A stretch of DNA of 32,418 nt, taken from assembly GCA_011176685.1 (NCBI GenBank), contig DUED01000007.1, positions 1 through 32,418 on the forward strand. Reading direction: 5' to 3'. The first letter of the stretch is position 1; every line of letters begins with the position of its first letter. Of this stretch, positions 25,568 to 32,418 are shown in pieces. Origin of the DNA: Anaerolineae bacterium. Lineage in GTDB: Bacteria > Chloroflexota > Anaerolineae > Anaerolineales > Anaerolineaceae. A program made the translations under genes and the position numbers. The notes beneath the pieces are model-generated. The model did not search any database and was not told where the DNA came from. It saw only the letters and a list, made by a program, of their open reading frames with translations.

Positions 25568-26839
25568 TTACCCATTTAGATTTTCTATCCAACTAAGCTC
25601 GTGATTTCCAATTTTAACAGTGTCTCCCTCACTTACGCCTGCTTTTTTGAGAGCTGCATGAATCCCCAATGCTTCCAGGATGCGCTGAAATCGCCTTACT
25701 GAACCAAAGTATTCCCAATAAGTCATCGCAGCAGCGCGTTCAATTGCAATACCTCTAATACGCCACCCATTAGATAATCTAACGATTTTGAAAGCTCTCT
25801 CATCAGTTTCAGGTCGATATATTGGCTTATCTGATATTTCTCCCACTTCTGGTATATTTATCAAAATCTTATGGGCTTCCAACAAAAGCGTTTTTAAATT
25901 GTTTCTCTGCAAGGCGGAAATAGCTAGAGGTCTTAATCCAAGTTCTCCAAGGTCAGATTTCACCTTTGGCCATCTTCGTTGCACTTCTAGCAGGTCAATT
26001 TTAGTAAATGCTACCACCTGAGGTTTCTCGGATAATTTCGGATCAAATAAGGATAATTCTGTATTGATCTGTGCATAATCAGCAATTGGGTCGGACGATA
26101 AGCCATCTAAAAGATGTAGTAATACTTTTGTCCGCTGAATATGACGCAAAAATGCATCTCCCAATCCAAGGCCAGTATGTGCTCCTTCGATCAAACCAGG
26201 AATATCCGCTAAAATTAATGTGATTTCTTCATTTAATTCCGCCACTCCAATATTTGGCACAAGTGTAGTAAAGGGATAATCAGCGATTTTGGGCCTGGCA
26301 TTCGTCACTGCTGCCAGCAAACTGGATTTGCCTGCATTTGGCATGCCGATAATACCAATATCTGCTATCAACTTTAACTCTAATCGGAGTCCCTTGTTAA
26401 CTCCCGGCTCACCTTTTTCAGCTATCCGTGGTGCTTGATTACGGGATGTCGCAAATCGCGCACTACCTCTCCCACCCCTTCCTCCTAGACAGACAATTAA
26501 TTCTCGATCTGGTTCCGTCATATCTCCCAATAAAACATTGTCTTTTCCATTAAAAATTAATGTACCAGGCGGGACTTCAATGGCTAATTTCTCTCCCGAC
26601 CTACCGGTTTGGTTTTGAGGTCCTCCCCGCTTTCCATTTTGTGCTACAAATCGCTCCTTATGCCTGAAAGGAGCGAGTGTGTTTAAGTGAGGATTAATAC
26701 GAAAAACGATGTCACCGCCTTTTCCACCATCACCCCCATCTGGTCCTCCACGATTGATATACTTTTCTTTACGAAAATGCAGGAGGCCATCCCCACCTTT
26801 TCCAGAGCAAACATAAATTTCAATTTCATCAACAAACAT
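25568..26839 (-). CDS. obg: GTPase Obg (CgtA)
   Basis: Obg is an essential GTPase that aids 50S ribosome assembly and stress control. The 423-residue protein has the Gly-rich Obg fold (1-158, with YINRGGPDGGDGGKGGDI and GGRGGRGS), the G domain with GMPNAGKSS (G1), DYPFTTL (G2), DIPGLIEGA (G3) and FTKIDLL (G4), and a C-terminal OCT domain found in many Gram-positive and Chloroflexota Obg proteins. There is no Shine-Dalgarno. Instead TATAAT ends six bases before the ATG, so the mRNA could be leaderless. A strong terminator separates it from the upstream cDPG-synthetase-like gene. Confidence 0.96.
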   Translation of the reverse strand: MFVDEIEIYVCSGKGGDGLLHFRKEKYINRGGPDGGDGGKGGDIVFRINPHLNTLAPFRHKERFVAQNGKRGGPQNQTGRSGEKLAIEVPPGTLIFNGKDNVLLGDMTEPDRELIVCLGGRGGRGSARFATSRNQAPRIAEKGEPGVNKGLRLELKLIADIGIIGMPNAGKSSLLAAVTNARPKIADYPFTTLVPNIGVAELNEEITLILADIPGLIEGAHTGLGLGDAFLRHIQRTKVLLHLLDGLSSDPIADYAQINTELSLFDPKLSEKPQVVAFTKIDLLEVQRRWPKVKSDLGELGLRPLAISALQRNNLKTLLLEAHKILINIPEVGEISDKPIYRPETDERAFKIVRLSNGWRIRGIAIERAAAMTYWEYFGSVRRFQRILEALGIHAALKKAGVSEGDTVKIGNHELSWIENLNG

Positions 26840-26845
26840 GAATCA

Positions 26846-26851
26846 ATTATA
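26846..26851 (-). promoter_or_regulatory. Candidate -10 element of a leaderless obg transcript
   Basis: A perfect TATAAT on the minus strand is followed by six bases and then the obg ATG. Transcription would begin at or next to the start codon. The -35 region (TCTTTT at 17 bases) is poor. The site lies just after the terminator of the upstream gene, so obg needs a promoter here. Confidence 0.4.
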
Positions 26852-26863
26852 AATCAGTGATTT

Positions 26864-26894
26864 AAATTAAAAGAGGTCATCTTTCAATGACCTC
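26864..26894 (-). terminator. Intrinsic terminator after the cDPG-synthetase-like gene
   Basis: On the minus strand GAGGTCAT, loop TGAAAG, and ATGACCTC form a perfect eight-pair stem followed by TTTTAATTT. It lies nine bases after the stop codon and before obg. Confidence 0.88.
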
Positions 26895-26902
26895 CTTTGG
26901 TT

Positions 26903-28225
26903 CTACTTTTTACCAAATTTTTTAACTAGTAGATCATACAAGGTTGGTTTACCAATTTCCTGTAACTCATAGCGAACTCGTTGCATCGGTTTGTTTACTT
27001 TTATTATTCTCGACAAATCTATAGGTGTAGCTGAAATGACAATATCCACATCTGCGGCGTCGATTGTCTTTTCCAAGTCCTTTACCATAGCTTCACCATA
27101 ACCCATTGCAGGTAAGATTGGTCCCGTATTTGGATATTTCTTATAGGTATCTTTAATCAATCCAATTGCATAAGGACGCGGATCAACTATTTCTTTTGCC
27201 CCAAAACGACGAGCAGCAACCCATCCTGCACCATAAGCCATCTCTCCATGTGTAAGAGTGGGACCATCCTCAATTACCATGACACGTTTGCCCGTAATCT
27301 CTTCTGGCTTATCTAAAAAAATTGGTGAGGCAGCTTCAATGACAATAGCATGTGGGTTAAGCTGATATAGGTTTTCCCGGACAGCAATTACATTTTCTGG
27401 ATTAGCAGTATCTACTTTATTAATAACAAACACATCTGCCAAATTAACATTTGTTTCTCCGGGATGGTATCTAGATTCATGGCCAGGTCTATGAGGGTCT
27501 GCTACCACAATGGAAAAATCAGATATATAAAAAGGAATATCGTTATTTCCGCCATCCCAAATAATTACGTCCGCTTCCTTTTCCGTTTCTTTCAAAATTG
27601 CTGCATAATCAACACCCGCATATACAATTACACCATTATCAAGATGGGGTTCATATTCTTCTCGCTCTTCAATAGTGCAGTCATGCTTATCCAAGTCATC
27701 ATAAGATCCAAAACGTTGCACACGCTGTTTTACCAGATTTCCATAAGGCATGGGGTGACGGATAACAGCCACCTTGTACCCACAATCAATCATAGCTTTA
27801 GAAACTGAACGAGTAGTCTGACTCTTTCCTGAACCAGTCCGGACGGCACATACTGAAACAACTGGTTTACTTGATTTTAATTGTGTTGATTTCGTTCCCA
27901 TTAAACGAAAATCGGCACCTGTAGCCAAAATAAGCGATGCTTTATGCATAACATATTCATGAGTAATATCACTATAAGCAAAAATTACTTGATCCACATT
28001 GAATTTCTCAATTAAATCAACGAGATCATGTTCGGGATAAATCGGTACTCCTTGTGGATAAAGAGAGCCAGATAGATCAGTGGGGTATTTGCGGCTTTCA
28101 ATATTTGGTATCTGTGTAGCAGTAAAAGCCACAACCTTATAATCTTTGTTCTCACGGAAAAAAACATTGAAGTTATGAAAATCACGACCGGCAGCGCCCA
28201 TAATGATAGTTCGAATAGGCTTCAT
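26903..28225 (-). CDS. Cyclic 2,3-diphosphoglycerate synthetase-like NTPase (COG2403-type)
   Basis: A 440-residue protein resembling archaeal cyclic 2,3-diphosphoglycerate synthetase and its bacterial relatives, often labelled predicted GTPase. Residues 1-125 form a Rossmann-like domain (IIMGAAGRDFHNFN). A P-loop VRTGSGKSQTTR follows with the KVAVIRHPMPYG strand, DVIIWDGGNNDIP, VADPHRPGHE and VINKVDTA (NKxD). In methanogens the enzyme makes the thermoprotectant cDPG from 2,3-diphosphoglycerate and ATP; a bacterial role is unproven. AAGGAG six bases before the chosen ATG decides the start; a GTG 18 bases earlier, overlapping the argS stop, is unlikely. It is coupled to argS and ends in a strong terminator. 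Confidence 0.75.
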   Translation of the reverse strand: MKPIRTIIMGAAGRDFHNFNVFFRENKDYKVVAFTATQIPNIESRKYPTDLSGSLYPQGVPIYPEHDLVDLIEKFNVDQVIFAYSDITHEYVMHKASLILATGADFRLMGTKSTQLKSSKPVVSVCAVRTGSGKSQTTRSVSKAMIDCGYKVAVIRHPMPYGNLVKQRVQRFGSYDDLDKHDCTIEEREEYEPHLDNGVIVYAGVDYAAILKETEKEADVIIWDGGNNDIPFYISDFSIVVADPHRPGHESRYHPGETNVNLADVFVINKVDTANPENVIAVRENLYQLNPHAIVIEAASPIFLDKPEEITGKRVMVIEDGPTLTHGEMAYGAGWVAARRFGAKEIVDPRPYAIGLIKDTYKKYPNTGPILPAMGYGEAMVKDLEKTIDAADVDIVISATPIDLSRIIKVNKPMQRVRYELQEIGKPTLYDLLVKKFGKK

Positions 28226-28239
28226 AAAGTTCTCCTTAT

Positions 28240-30000
28240 TCACATTTTTTCGGGAAATTGTATTCCTAATAAAGCCAGACTATTGGCAATAGTTTGCTTT
28301 GAAGCAGCAACTAAGCGTAATCTGAAATTTCTCAAATTTTCATCAACTTTAAGAACTGGACAATTAGTATAAAAATTATTGAAAGCTTTTGCAAGCTCAT
28401 AAACATATTGTGAAATGAGCAAAGGCCGAAGCTCTTCAGCAGCATGTTTCACTTCATATGGAAACCTTGAAATCAAATTTATCAGTTCAATTTCTTCGTG
28501 CTTTAATGAGAAACCAATTTCTTCAGATTGAGGAATGGCAAAAGATGCTTTTCTTAAAATACTATTAGCCCGAACAGCTGCATATTGAATGTAAGGCGCT
28601 GCCTTCCCATTGATATTCATCGCTGTTTCCCAATCAAAGGTAACCACCTTCGTATTGTCCCGCGATAGCAAAGAAAATTTAATCGCTCCAATGGCAACTG
28701 TGCGAGCAATTATTGATTTCTGATCTCTATCAAGATTGGGGTTCTTCTCCTCGACTATTCTTAATGCACGTTTCTCCGCTTCCCTGATAAGATCTTCCAT
28801 CAGCACAACCGTACCTTCTCGCGAGGCAATGGTAACATTACCCGGTAGATTCACTATCTCATAAGCCAGATGAAAACATTTCCGCGCCCACTTATAACCC
28901 ATTAACTCTAATGCTTTAAATATTTGTTTAAGATAAAGTGACTGTCTTACATCAACAACATAAATCGAACGATCCAGTTCATACTCTCTAAATTTCTTTA
29001 TCGCAAGTGATAAATCCTTTGATGAATATAATGACGTTCCATCTGACCGTAATAACACCAACACACGGTATTCCTCATTTGTCCTAAGTAATTCATCAAG
29101 ATAAATCACTACAGGTCCTTCAGGACGTTCATCTTTGGCTAAACCCCTTTTGATAAATTCCCCAACAAGTTTCTTCCCTTCTTCTTCAACTTCACTTTCA
29201 AAATAAACCCGATCAAAGTGAATATCTAATAGATCATAAATCTGCTCAAAGGCATGTATAGACCACTGCCGAGTTTTTTTCCAAAGAGAGAAAATTTCTG
29301 GATCCTTTGCATCCCAGCGTTTAAAATATGTTTTAATTTCTTCCTTATTTTCAGATGATTCTTCTCTACGCTTAACAGCTTCTGTGTAAAGATCTCCTAT
29401 CCAACATATTTGATCCTTTTCAGGCGGCTGTACCCCATGATGGTACTTTTCATAATTCCACAACCAGGTAACAGCGTGAAGGCCAATATCACCTATGTAA
29501 TTTGCGCGGATGACCTGATTTCCTGCAAAATCTAAGATATTAGATACCGCATCACCGATTACTACATTACGTAAATGCCCGACATGAAATGCCTTGTGTG
29601 TATTGGGTTGAGAAAATTCCACCATCACCAGCTCAAGCGATTTTTTTATTGACCCATATTTCTCTCGTTCTAATAAAACTGAATCAATTACTAATTGAGT
29701 AAAATAAGCTGCATTAAAGTAAATATTCAAATACCCTTTTACTGCTTCACATTTTTCAAATCCACTTGGCAATTCAATTTCCTGAGCTACAAGAGTGGCA
29801 ATCTCTGCTGCTCTTTCTTGGACACTACCGGGCTTCCCAAGTCGGGATTCCTCTGCTGCGGTTTGAAAATATGATGTTGAAACTCCCCAATGGCCATAAA
29901 ATGGAATCCAGTTCCATTTAACCATTAAGGTAGGAATATCGTGATTATTAAGAACTTTTACAATAGCTGTTTCTAATTTTTTGTATCGGCTTGTAAACAT
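28240..30000 (-). CDS. argS: Arginyl-tRNA synthetase
   Basis: ArgRS joins arginine to tRNA-Arg at the expense of ATP. From the ATG used here it has 586 residues, close to the usual 550-600. The order is an N-terminal Add-1 domain, the catalytic domain with the HIGH-type motif F-HVGH in NTHKAFHVGHLRN, YIGDIGLH, then ASREGTVVLM, which takes the place of KMSKS as in many ArgRS, and the C-terminal DALR anticodon-binding helical domain. Family alignment favours this start (MFTSRYKKLE); an ATG 21 bases upstream and a TTG at 30033 also exist, but the TTG lies in the tail of a terminator. There is no good ribosome binding site. Confidence 0.94.
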   Translation of the reverse strand: MFTSRYKKLETAIVKVLNNHDIPTLMVKWNWIPFYGHWGVSTSYFQTAAEESRLGKPGSVQERAAEIATLVAQEIELPSGFEKCEAVKGYLNIYFNAAYFTQLVIDSVLLEREKYGSIKKSLELVMVEFSQPNTHKAFHVGHLRNVVIGDAVSNILDFAGNQVIRANYIGDIGLHAVTWLWNYEKYHHGVQPPEKDQICWIGDLYTEAVKRREESSENKEEIKTYFKRWDAKDPEIFSLWKKTRQWSIHAFEQIYDLLDIHFDRVYFESEVEEEGKKLVGEFIKRGLAKDERPEGPVVIYLDELLRTNEEYRVLVLLRSDGTSLYSSKDLSLAIKKFREYELDRSIYVVDVRQSLYLKQIFKALELMGYKWARKCFHLAYEIVNLPGNVTIASREGTVVLMEDLIREAEKRALRIVEEKNPNLDRDQKSIIARTVAIGAIKFSLLSRDNTKVVTFDWETAMNINGKAAPYIQYAAVRANSILRKASFAIPQSEEIGFSLKHEEIELINLISRFPYEVKHAAEELRPLLISQYVYELAKAFNNFYTNCPVLKVDENLRNFRLRLVAASKQTIANSLALLGIQFPEKM

Positions 30001-30030
30001 TTTGACACTAAAATATTCCATTTTGGAAAT

Positions 30031-30058
30031 CAAAAGCGGGAGAGAATGACCTCCCGCT
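30031..30058 (-). terminator. Intrinsic terminator after rpsT
   Basis: On the minus strand AGCGGGAG and CTCCCGCT form a perfect, G/C-rich eight-pair stem around an eight-base loop, followed by TTTTG. It sits between rpsT and argS. The short U tract may allow read-through, since no separate argS promoter was identified. Confidence 0.75.
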
Positions 30059-30098
30059 AGTTGTTATCATTCGTACTTTTACACATTAATTGAAATTT

Positions 30099-30362
30099 TT
30101 ATTCCAGGGAAGCCAACCCCTTCATTAAACGGCTCTTGCGCCTTGAAGCATTATTTTTATGAAGAACACCCTTCTCAGCAGCTTTATCTAATGCACTGAT
30201 AGCAACCTTTACAGCTTCCTGTGCATTTTCTTTATCTCCTGCTGATATTGCTAGCCGTGCTCTTTTAACAAAGGTACGTGCCTTTCCACGAAAAAAATTA
30301 TTGCGTGAACGCCGTTTGATATTTTGTTTATTCCTTTTTATTGCAGACTTAATATTTGCCAA
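30099..30362 (-). CDS. rpsT: 30S ribosomal protein S20
   Basis: S20 is a small basic helical protein that binds 16S rRNA. The 87-residue chain starts with the family consensus (M)ANIKSAIKRNKQN and ends with KAAEKGVLHKNNASRRKSRLMKGL, which is diagnostic. Translation most likely begins at TTG (30362): GGAGG lies five to six bases upstream, and the S20 family begins exactly there. An ATG twelve bases earlier overlaps that ribosome binding site and would add four foreign residues. It stands as a single-gene unit with its own promoter and a terminator. Confidence 0.96.
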   Translation of the reverse strand: MANIKSAIKRNKQNIKRRSRNNFFRGKARTFVKRARLAISAGDKENAQEAVKVAISALDKAAEKGVLHKNNASRRKSRLMKGLASLE

Positions 30363-30396
30363 ATCTACCTCCATTCTTCATAATAAAAATTTAATT

Positions 30397-30425
30397 ATAA
30401 TACTAAACCGTATTTATTTTGTCTA
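30397..30425 (-). promoter_or_regulatory. Candidate promoter of rpsT
   Basis: On the minus strand TAGACA and TATTAT are spaced by exactly 17 bases, giving a start near 30390 and a leader of about 28 bases before the TTG start. The -10 box overlaps an alternative TATAAT three bases downstream. Confidence 0.55.
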
Positions 30426-30497
30426 GGCCATATTCACTTATGCCAGCCCCAAATTGAAATATCCCTTTTACTAGGGTACTCAAATCAATATTATTCT

Positions 30498-31673
30498 TTA
30501 CTTATCCATAAGCGCAACTAACCCAGGCAACTCCTTTCCCTCCAACATTTCAAGAGAGGCACCTCCACCTGTTGAAATATGTGTAATCTTTTTTGCTAAG
30601 CCCGTTTGCTTTATTGCTGCAGCGGAATCGCCACCTCCAATGATGCTCACTGCATTGCTCTCTGCAACAACTTTGGCAATTGCGAAAGTTCCTTCCGCAA
30701 AATTCGAGAACTCAAATACTCCCATTGGACCATTCCATACAACTGTGCCTGCTCCTTTTATTATCTTCCCATAAGCTGTAACGGTATCAGGACCAATATC
30801 TAAAATTCTCCAATTTTCTGGGATAGGTCCAGTAGCCATTACTTTTTTTTCGGCATCATTAGCAAATTTGTTGGCGATAACAATATCAATTGGCAGACGC
30901 AGCTTTTGCCCAGCTTGTTTCACTAATCCTCTAGCAATATCTAAGACATCATCATCTACAAGAGAATCTCCCACAGGATAACCCATAGCCTTGAAAAGAG
31001 TATTAGCCATGCCTCCACCAATCAGGATGAAATCCGTCTTATCCAACAAGTTGCGGATTACTCCGATCTTATCGCTTATCTTAGCTCCGCCAAGAATTGC
31101 AATAAAAGGACGTTTAGGTTCAGTAATTGCCTGGCCAAGAAATTGAATTTCTTTTTCCATAAGAAAACCCGCCACTGCTGGCAGAAAATGCGCTACACCC
31201 TCAGTGGAAGCATGTGCCCGGTGGGCTGAACCGAATGCATCATTCACATAGATATCTGCCAAATCAGCTAACTGCTTTGCCATCTCAGGGTCATTGTTTT
31301 TCTCCTCAGTATGGAAGCGAGTATTTTCCAAAACCAAAACTTCACCTTTTTTCAGTTCCCTGGTAGCTTTTTCAGCAGCAGTCCCTATGCAATCTTCCAC
31401 AAAATAAACTGGATTTGGAATCAATCTTTTTAAATATTCTGCTACTGGTTTCAAACTTAAAGATGAATCAGCAACACCCTTTGGCCTACCTAAATGGGAG
31501 CATAAAATAACCGCTGCGTTTTGGTTTAATAAAAATTTTATTGTCGGCAATGCTGCTTGGATACGTGTATCATCGCCAACTTTCCCATCTTTGATGGGAA
31601 CATTAAAATCAACACGAACCAAAACTCGTTTATTCTTAATATCCATATCTTCAATAGTCTTTTTATTGAACAT
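30498..31673 (-). CDS. pgk: Phosphoglycerate kinase
   Basis: PGK interconverts 1,3-bisphosphoglycerate plus ADP and 3-phosphoglycerate plus ATP in glycolysis and gluconeogenesis. The 391-residue protein is complete: [11 protein letters not shown] near the N-terminus, [22 protein letters not shown], the [11 protein letters not shown] strand, and the nucleotide site WNGPMGVFE and GGGDSAAA followed by [14 protein letters not shown] eight bases before the ATG sets the start; a GTG three codons earlier overlaps that ribosome binding site. It follows the broken gap gene in the usual gap-pgk order, but a promoter-like sequence in the 87-base interval may drive it alone. No sign of decay is seen in pgk itself. 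Confidence 0.97.
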   Translation of the reverse strand: MFNKKTIEDMDIKNKRVLVRVDFNVPIKDGKVGDDTRIQAALPTIKFLLNQNAAVILCSHLGRPKGVADSSLSLKPVAEYLKRLIPNPVYFVEDCIGTAAEKATRELKKGEVLVLENTRFHTEEKNNDPEMAKQLADLADIYVNDAFGSAHRAHASTEGVAHFLPAVAGFLMEKEIQFLGQAITEPKRPFIAILGGAKISDKIGVIRNLLDKTDFILIGGGMANTLFKAMGYPVGDSLVDDDVLDIARGLVKQAGQKLRLPIDIVIANKFANDAEKKVMATGPIPENWRILDIGPDTVTAYGKIIKGAGTVVWNGPMGVFEFSNFAEGTFAIAKVVAESNAVSIIGGGDSAAAIKQTGLAKKITHISTGGGASLEMLEGKELPGLVALMDK

Positions 31674-31711
31674 ATTTTGCACTCCTTTCTATTAAAAAGA
31701 CGTAATCAATA

Positions 31712-31740
31712 TTAATAAACTTTTCAGATTATGTCGTCAA
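31712..31740 (-). promoter_or_regulatory. Candidate promoter of pgk
   Basis: On the minus strand TTGACG (five of six matches to the -35 consensus) and TATTAA (four of six) are spaced by 17 bases, about 32 bases upstream of the pgk start. It lies downstream of the gap pseudogene, so it would free pgk from the damaged upstream gene. Confidence 0.45.
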
Positions 31741-31760
31741 TATCTGCCACAAATTTAATT

Positions 31761-32294
31761 CTACAATCTTTTTGCCATAATTGCCGCAAAGTCAGCAGTT
31801 TATCAAGAATAACCCCGCTCATTATCATACCAGGTAATTACTTTCACCATATTACCTTCCATGACCATTGTCATAAGTCTATCAACTATGGAAGAACGCG
31901 AATCACCCTTGTAATCAATGGATACAAGTGGTTCTTCCAAGTATCCCAAGATGCCCTTAAATTTACCCTCTGCAGCTTTCTTAAATTCTGCGTTTAATTC
32001 TTCAACATTTGTCGATTTCTCAATAGTAGCGACTAAATCAACAACAGAAACAGTGGGAGTTGGGACCCTTAAAGCAAAGCCATAAAATTTTCCTTTTAGT
32101 TGCAGGATGACTAACGCTAATGCTTTTGCCGCTCCAGTTGTAGTTGGGATAATATTTAATCCCGCAGCGCGTGCACGCCTCAATTTATTGTATGACAGAT
32201 CAAGAATCCGCTGGTCATAAGTATAAGAATGTATAGTAGTCATAACACCATGCAGTACTTTGAATTCCTCCAATGTTTTTTTGTATTTTTTATA
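31761..32294 (-). pseudogene. gap: gap (glyceraldehyde-3-phosphate dehydrogenase) pseudogene, 5'-truncated by IS30
   Basis: The C-terminal half of GAPDH remains. It begins directly at the IS30 end and runs through [49 protein letters not shown] and [16 protein letters not shown]. The NAD-binding domain and the catalytic Cys (normally SCTTNC just before this part) are missing. After GYS come TGA and TAA in the same frame, and then TADFAAIMAKRL and TAG, which is the expected GAPDH C-terminus; the two stops are therefore mutations. The normally invariant Trp in NEWGYS is Arg. A TTG at 32273 could open a 156-codon frame but would not give a working enzyme. It was the upstream partner of pgk. Confidence 0.9.
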
Positions 32295-32418
32295 TGTGGT
32301 TTCAAACTTTTAGTGCAACAAGATTATTAATGACTTCATCAGGTTTGAAAAAATCCAAAGCTTTTCGAGGTCTATCATTTAGCTTTCTTTGGACTCCTTT
32401 TATTTCTTCTTCTGATAC
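32295..32418 (-). mobile_element. IS30-family insertion sequence, right (3') end, partial, inverted copy
   Basis: This is the second copy of the IS30 end, on the minus strand. It holds the last 38 transposase codons (32302-32418) and the terminal repeat beginning TGTGGTTTCAAAC. It matches bases 3-126 of the window at all but one of 124 positions. It directly borders the gap remnant, with its transposase reading in the same direction as gap and pgk. The rest of the element is outside the window. Confidence 0.9.

Noticed and set aside
30460-30490. CCCT/AGGG hairpin between pgk and rpsT as a terminator
   Set aside because: The stem is only four or five pairs and no T run follows.
1-32418. Large composite transposon made by two inverted IS30 copies
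   Set aside because: The interior is chromosomal core (argS, obg, rny, map, def, pgk). The flanks more likely reflect an assembly break at a repeated IS.

Overview
The window reads as about 32 kb of bacterial chromosome, AT-rich, carrying mostly single-copy housekeeping genes. The mixture suggests a Chloroflexota (Anaerolineae-like) bacterium: recX-rny, obg-nadD, an Mth938-like protein, a cyclic-nucleotide-binding/bacterial-PH membrane protein, T/S/P-rich lipoproteins and an M30-like surface protease. This placement rests on gene content only and is moderate at best. Both ends of the window are the same 3' end of an IS30-family transposase, in inverted orientation, so the window probably stops where an assembler met a repeated insertion sequence.

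Layout. 1-126: IS30 end. 172-6452: Mth938-like gene divergent from rsmG; then recF, def and a cNMP-binding/PH membrane protein on the minus strand, divergent from a class-A beta-lactamase-like secreted protein. 6547-9001: map, a broken nitroreductase gene, and a divergent DtxR/MntR-type regulator with a candidate operator. 9151-11809: M24 peptidase, alpha/beta hydrolase and metallo-beta-lactamase-fold hydrolase on the plus strand. 11855-14042: rny and recX (minus). 14043-14771: a gene-poor scar holding a 45-codon fragment of rfbB. 14772-19788: accessory region with a large polytopic membrane protein, small membrane proteins, a PfkB sugar kinase and a YtxH-like protein. 19785-24901: minus-strand cell-surface block with an M30-like metalloprotease, an O-antigen-ligase-like protein, a Wzz-like protein and a lipoprotein. 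24944-31673: minus-strand housekeeping block nadD, obg, a cyclic-2,3-diphosphoglycerate-synthetase-like gene, argS, rpsT and pgk. 31761-32294: a decayed gap (GAPDH) pseudogene cut by the second IS30 copy.

Main theme. The core genes are intact, but there are three clear gene-decay sites: gap (IS truncation plus two in-frame stops, with the true C-terminus still readable behind them), the nitroreductase (a frameshift at an A8 tract plus one TAG), and rfbB (only the N-terminal Rossmann segment left). With the IS30 copies, this suggests ongoing genome rearrangement or reduction. pgk, formerly downstream of gap, seems to have its own promoter-like sequence. I saw no CRISPR array, tRNA, rRNA or prophage. 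No clearly new defence or biosynthetic system is evident. The least understood proteins are the duplicated TM/PH cNMP-binding protein and the cDPG-synthetase-like protein translationally coupled to argS.
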